Notes under the pieces: model-generated
Seen by the model: only the letters and a program-made list of their open reading frames with translations
What the model was told of the DNA's origin: nothing
Database searches by the model: none
Assembly: GCA_900470195.1 (NCBI GenBank)
Contig: UEIJ01000007.1
Span: forward strand, 156,794 to 220,793
DNA from: Hyphomicrobiales bacterium
GTDB lineage: Bacteria > Pseudomonadota > Alphaproteobacteria > Rhizobiales > Rhizobiaceae
Length of the DNA: 64,000 nucleotides
Direction: 5' to 3'
Position numbers and translations under genes: made by a program
Part shown: piece after piece, positions 61,455 to 64,000 of the stretch
Position numbering within the stretch: the stretch's first letter is position 1
Layout of the letters: each line of letters begins with the position of its first letter

Positions 61455-62359
61455 AGACCTTTTCCGATACGGGCGCTTTCAAGCCACGATTTTCGGCTGC
61501 TTCTCCGACTTCTCGCCGCAATGCTGGCTATGATGGAAGAAGAGATGATATGCGAATCCCGCGAGCGCTATCGGGCGGGCACCGGTCAAATAACGATGCA
61601 GTGGCACAGAGGCAGACAGCAAACGGACTTAGTACAGGGGATGTCGTCTGGCGCCGGCGTCGGAACAGCGTTTCCCTGCAATCCTTTACAGTTGCATCCC
61701 GCAATTTCCTGTGGTCTGTCATGATGCGCATGTTCAGACGTTTCCAGCCTGTTTCCATCATTCTGTTTATCATTCTTCTGGTGTTCCTCGTCGGATTCGT
61801 TGTGTTCGGCGAGAAGGTCACCAGCATGCAGCCTCCGTCTATCGATGAGCCTGCCGATGCGATCATCGTTCTGACCGGCGGCCAGTCCCGAATTCAGGCT
61901 GCGGTCGATCTTCTGAAAGACAAGCGTGGAAAGCGGCTTTTGATAAGCGGCGTTCATCCGTCGACCAACGAAAAGGTGCTGCAGCGCACCACACATGCCG
62001 ATCAAAGCCTGTTCGACTGCTGCGTCGATCTCGACCGGTCGGCGCTCAACACCGTCGGCAATGCCGCGGAAAGCGAACGCTGGATCCGTACCAATAATTA
62101 TCGCCGCGTAATCCTGGTCACCAACAACTACCATATTCCGCGCAGCACGCTGGAAATGTCCTATCTCATGAAGGATGTGGAATTCATCCCCTATCCGGTG
62201 GTGAGCGGGGAGCGTCGCGAACATAGCTGGGTGGCTGAAGGCGATACGTTGCGCGTGCTCTTCATCGAATATGTGAAATATCTGGGCGCCGCCGTGCGTG
62301 TTGGCACGAGCGAGCTGTTTGGAACACAGCCCAGGCAGAGCGCGACGGCGGGGAGCTGA
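61451..62359 (+). CDS. YdcF/DUF218-family envelope protein
   Basis: 302 residues: a long basic N-terminus, one transmembrane helix (about 98-120, VSIILFIILLVFLVGFVVF) and a DUF218 domain with DAIIVLTGGQSRIQAAVDLL, RSALNTVGNAAES and the VTNNYHIPRSTLEMSYLM motif. Family members act on envelope carriers, but the substrate is unknown. ATG 61451 shares ATGA with the ftsX stop; ATG near 61721 (MMRMFRRFQPVSI) would give a more usual, shorter protein. Confidence 0.85.
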   Translation: MKTFSDTGAFKPRFSAASPTSRRNAGYDGRRDDMRIPRALSGGHRSNNDAVAQRQTANGLSTGDVVWRRRRNSVSLQSFTVASRNFLWSVMMRMFRRFQPVSIILFIILLVFLVGFVVFGEKVTSMQPPSIDEPADAIIVLTGGQSRIQAAVDLLKDKRGKRLLISGVHPSTNEKVLQRTTHADQSLFDCCVDLDRSALNTVGNAAESERWIRTNNYRRVILVTNNYHIPRSTLEMSYLMKDVEFIPYPVVSGERREHSWVAEGDTLRVLFIEYVKYLGAAVRVGTSELFGTQPRQSATAGS

Positions 62360-62385
62360 TCTCTCGTACGGATTACAATTTCCTG

Positions 62386-62511
62386 ATGGAAATGCCCGAT
62401 CTTCCTGATATATCGGTGCCGAAGCTTTCTGAAGAAAGTCCAGAATTCGCGCGTGTTCGTTTTCCGGAAGCCGGGAACGAAAATGCTTTAGCCAGGGTCT
62501 CCGCCGACTGA
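62386..62511 (+). CDS. candidate 41-residue ORF coupled to plsC
   Basis: ATG 62386 to TGA 62509-62511, 41 acidic residues with no recognised domain. Its stop overlaps the plsC ATG by one base (TGATG). The junction could let ribosomes reinitiate on plsC, which has no clear ribosome site of its own. No strong Shine-Dalgarno precedes ATG 62386 either, so coding status is uncertain. Confidence 0.35.
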   Translation: MEMPDLPDISVPKLSEESPEFARVRFPEAGNENALARVSAD

Positions 62512-63293
62512 TGCTTCTCTACCTGCGCTCTATCCTGTTCAATGCGGCGTTTTATATCTGCACGCTGGTCCAGATGATCGTCTACACGCCCTTTTATTTC
62601 CTGTTGCCCCGCAAGAAGGCCTGGATCGTGCCGAAGCTGTGGGCGCGGGTCAATCTCTGGCTGCAGAGGCACATTGCCGGCACCGACTATGTTGTCGACG
62701 GATTGGAGAATATCCCCGAAGGTGCCTATATCTGCGCCCCGAAGCACCAATCCGCCTGGGATACCTATGCTTTCCTGCCCTATCTCGATGATCCGGTGCT
62801 GATCCTGAAGCGGGAACTGATGCGCATCCCGCTTTTCGGCTGGTATATCGCCAAGATGCAGATGATCCCGGTCGATCGCGGTTCACGCGTCAAGGCGTTG
62901 CACTCCATCACCACGGGAGCGGAAAAGGCGATTGCGGAAGGGCGCCAGATTCTCATTTATCCCGAGGGCACGCGCCGGGCGCCGGGCGCTCCGCCACAAT
63001 ATAAGTACGGCATCGTTCATCTCTACGAAGCGCTCAATATTCCGGTTGTCCCCATTGCGCATAATGCAGGCCTCTACTGGCCGCGCCGCAAGTTCCTGCG
63101 TTATCCAGGAACCATTCGCGCCCGCATTCTGCCGCCCATTCCGCCGGGCCTGCCGAAAGAGGAGTTTCTCAAGAGGTTGATCGAAACGACGGAAACGGCC
63201 TGCGACGAATTCCTGATCGCCGCCAGCCGAGATCCCAATCCTCCCCCGATGCCGCCGACAGCCGTTCAACGACTGAACGAACTCGGCGTTTAA
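62511..63293 (+). CDS. plsC: 1-acyl-sn-glycerol-3-phosphate acyltransferase (PlsC type)
   Basis: Second acylation of phospholipid synthesis, downstream of the glycerol-3-phosphate made by GpsA. 260 residues: N-terminal membrane helix, catalytic HxxxxD motif with H79 and D84 (KHQSAWD), and glycerophosphate-binding YPEGTRRAPG (about 150). ATG 62511. Rhizobiales often carry several PlsC paralogues; which acyl acceptor this one uses is not visible. Confidence 0.9.
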   Translation: MLLYLRSILFNAAFYICTLVQMIVYTPFYFLLPRKKAWIVPKLWARVNLWLQRHIAGTDYVVDGLENIPEGAYICAPKHQSAWDTYAFLPYLDDPVLILKRELMRIPLFGWYIAKMQMIPVDRGSRVKALHSITTGAEKAIAEGRQILIYPEGTRRAPGAPPQYKYGIVHLYEALNIPVVPIAHNAGLYWPRRKFLRYPGTIRARILPPIPPGLPKEEFLKRLIETTETACDEFLIAASRDPNPPPMPPTAVQRLNELGV

Positions 63294-63431
63294 CCCTCAC
63301 AGCATGTTAACGGCCTGATCACGTTCAATTGCGTTGCGAGAACGACAATTCGCCGCGTTTTCTAGAACTTTCGTTTTTCTTGCGTGCAACCTTGAAACCC
63401 GTTATCAGAGCCCGACACGAAAGGACACATC

Positions 63432-63962
63432 ATGAATATTGATGCCATCTCCATCGGCTCCAATCCTCCTGAAGACGTCAACGTCATCATTGAAGTGCCT
63501 GTCGGCGGCCAGCCGATCAAGTACGAGATGGACAAGAAGGCCGGCGCTCTCATCGTCGACCGCTTCCTTTATACGCCAATGACCTATCCGGGCAATTACG
63601 GCTTTGTGCCGCATACGCTTTCGGAAGATGGCGATCCGATTGACGTCCTCGTCTGCAACACCCGTCCGCTGGTTCCCGGCTGCGTGATCAATGTCCGCCC
63701 GATCGGCGTTCTAGTCATGGAAGACAATTCCGGCAAGGACGAGAAGATCATCGCTGTGCCGTCCCCGCACCTGACGCGGCGCTACGAGAAGATCCACGAC
63801 TATACCGATATGCCGGAGATCACTCTGAAGCAGATCGCGCACTTCTTCGAGCACTACAAGGATCTGGAACCCGGCAAGTGGGTCAAGATCGGTGACTGGG
63901 GCGACGAAGATTACGCACGCAAGTTCATCGTCGAAGCTATCGAACGCGCCAAGAACAAGTAA
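63432..63962 (+). CDS. ppa: inorganic pyrophosphatase
   Basis: Family I soluble pyrophosphatase, hydrolysing PPi with Mg. 176 residues with all catalytic parts: [20 protein letters not shown] (about 36-55), [20 protein letters not shown] with the DGDPID metal motif, and [13 protein letters not shown] lies ten bases before ATG 63432. The end, near base 63962, leaves 38 unannotated bases to the window edge. Confidence 0.96.
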   Translation: MNIDAISIGSNPPEDVNVIIEVPVGGQPIKYEMDKKAGALIVDRFLYTPMTYPGNYGFVPHTLSEDGDPIDVLVCNTRPLVPGCVINVRPIGVLVMEDNSGKDEKIIAVPSPHLTRRYEKIHDYTDMPEITLKQIAHFFEHYKDLEPGKWVKIGDWGDEDYARKFIVEAIERAKNK

Positions 63963-64000
63963 GCGGCAGCTTCTCGATCCGTCTAGGTCACATACCCATA

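Overview
The window is a chromosomal segment of an alphaproteobacterium of the order Hyphomicrobiales (Rhizobiales), family Brucellaceae. The evidence is the GC-rich coding style, the mdh-sucCDAB-lpd gene order, an Omp19-type lipoprotein, an OtpR/CenR-like regulator next to a cyclic-nucleotide-binding protein, and CtrA-type TTAA-N7-TTAA boxes at division genes. The proline-rich part of the Omp19 homologue differs from the classical Brucella protein as I remember it. This suggests an Ochrobactrum-type Brucella (anthropi/intermedia group) rather than B. melitensis or B. abortus. That placement is inference from memory, not from a search.

Layout: 1-4.2 kb holds mtaB (cut by the window edge), dapF, omp19 and zapE. 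4.6-15.7 kb is a TCA-cycle block on the + strand: mdh, sucC, sucD, sucA, sucB, a frameshifted MAPEG gene, a LysE-type exporter, a secreted unknown and lpdA. 15.7-18.7 kb carries small membrane and unknown proteins, a TraB/GumN protein and xerC. 18.8-22.8 kb holds rimM-trmD-DUF4260, rplS and leuC. 22.9-25.1 kb has a membrane GGDEF protein, a secreted unknown and a GNAT acetyltransferase. 25.4-28.9 kb is sdhCDAB, so most of the oxidative TCA cycle lies within 25 kb. 29-33.2 kb holds an AT-richer nucleotidyltransferase-fold gene that looks acquired, a VOC protein, an OsmC protein, a ubiquinone hydroxylase and tesB. 33.4-41 kb has amtB (sigma-54-like promoter, no glnK beside it), ftsK (CtrA box), lolA, xthA and an ABC-F ATPase preceded by an overlapping leader ORF. 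41-44.4 kb holds a cyclic-nucleotide-binding protein, the OtpR/CenR-like regulator, an L,D-transpeptidase and a xanthine/uracil permease. 44.6-50.5 kb has a MocR/EamA divergent pair, a lysine methyltransferase-like protein, EVE, YciI, gpsA and tsaD. 50.6-55.4 kb is hemC-hemD-Mic60-hemY. 55.6-64 kb has a TerB-like protein, an MFS exporter, aquaporin, two membrane or lipoprotein unknowns, and ftsE-ftsX-ydcF-(small ORF)-plsC followed by ppa.

This is mostly core genome. I found no rRNA, complete tRNA, IS element, prophage or CRISPR array. The points most worth a second look are the leader ORF overlapping the ABC-F start, the matching CtrA boxes at ftsK and ftsE, the isolated RlaP/YcgL-like nucleotidyltransferase, the missing glnK before amtB, the hairpin-rich sucD-sucA gap, the small ORF joined to plsC by TGATG, and the one-base frameshift in the MAPEG gene.
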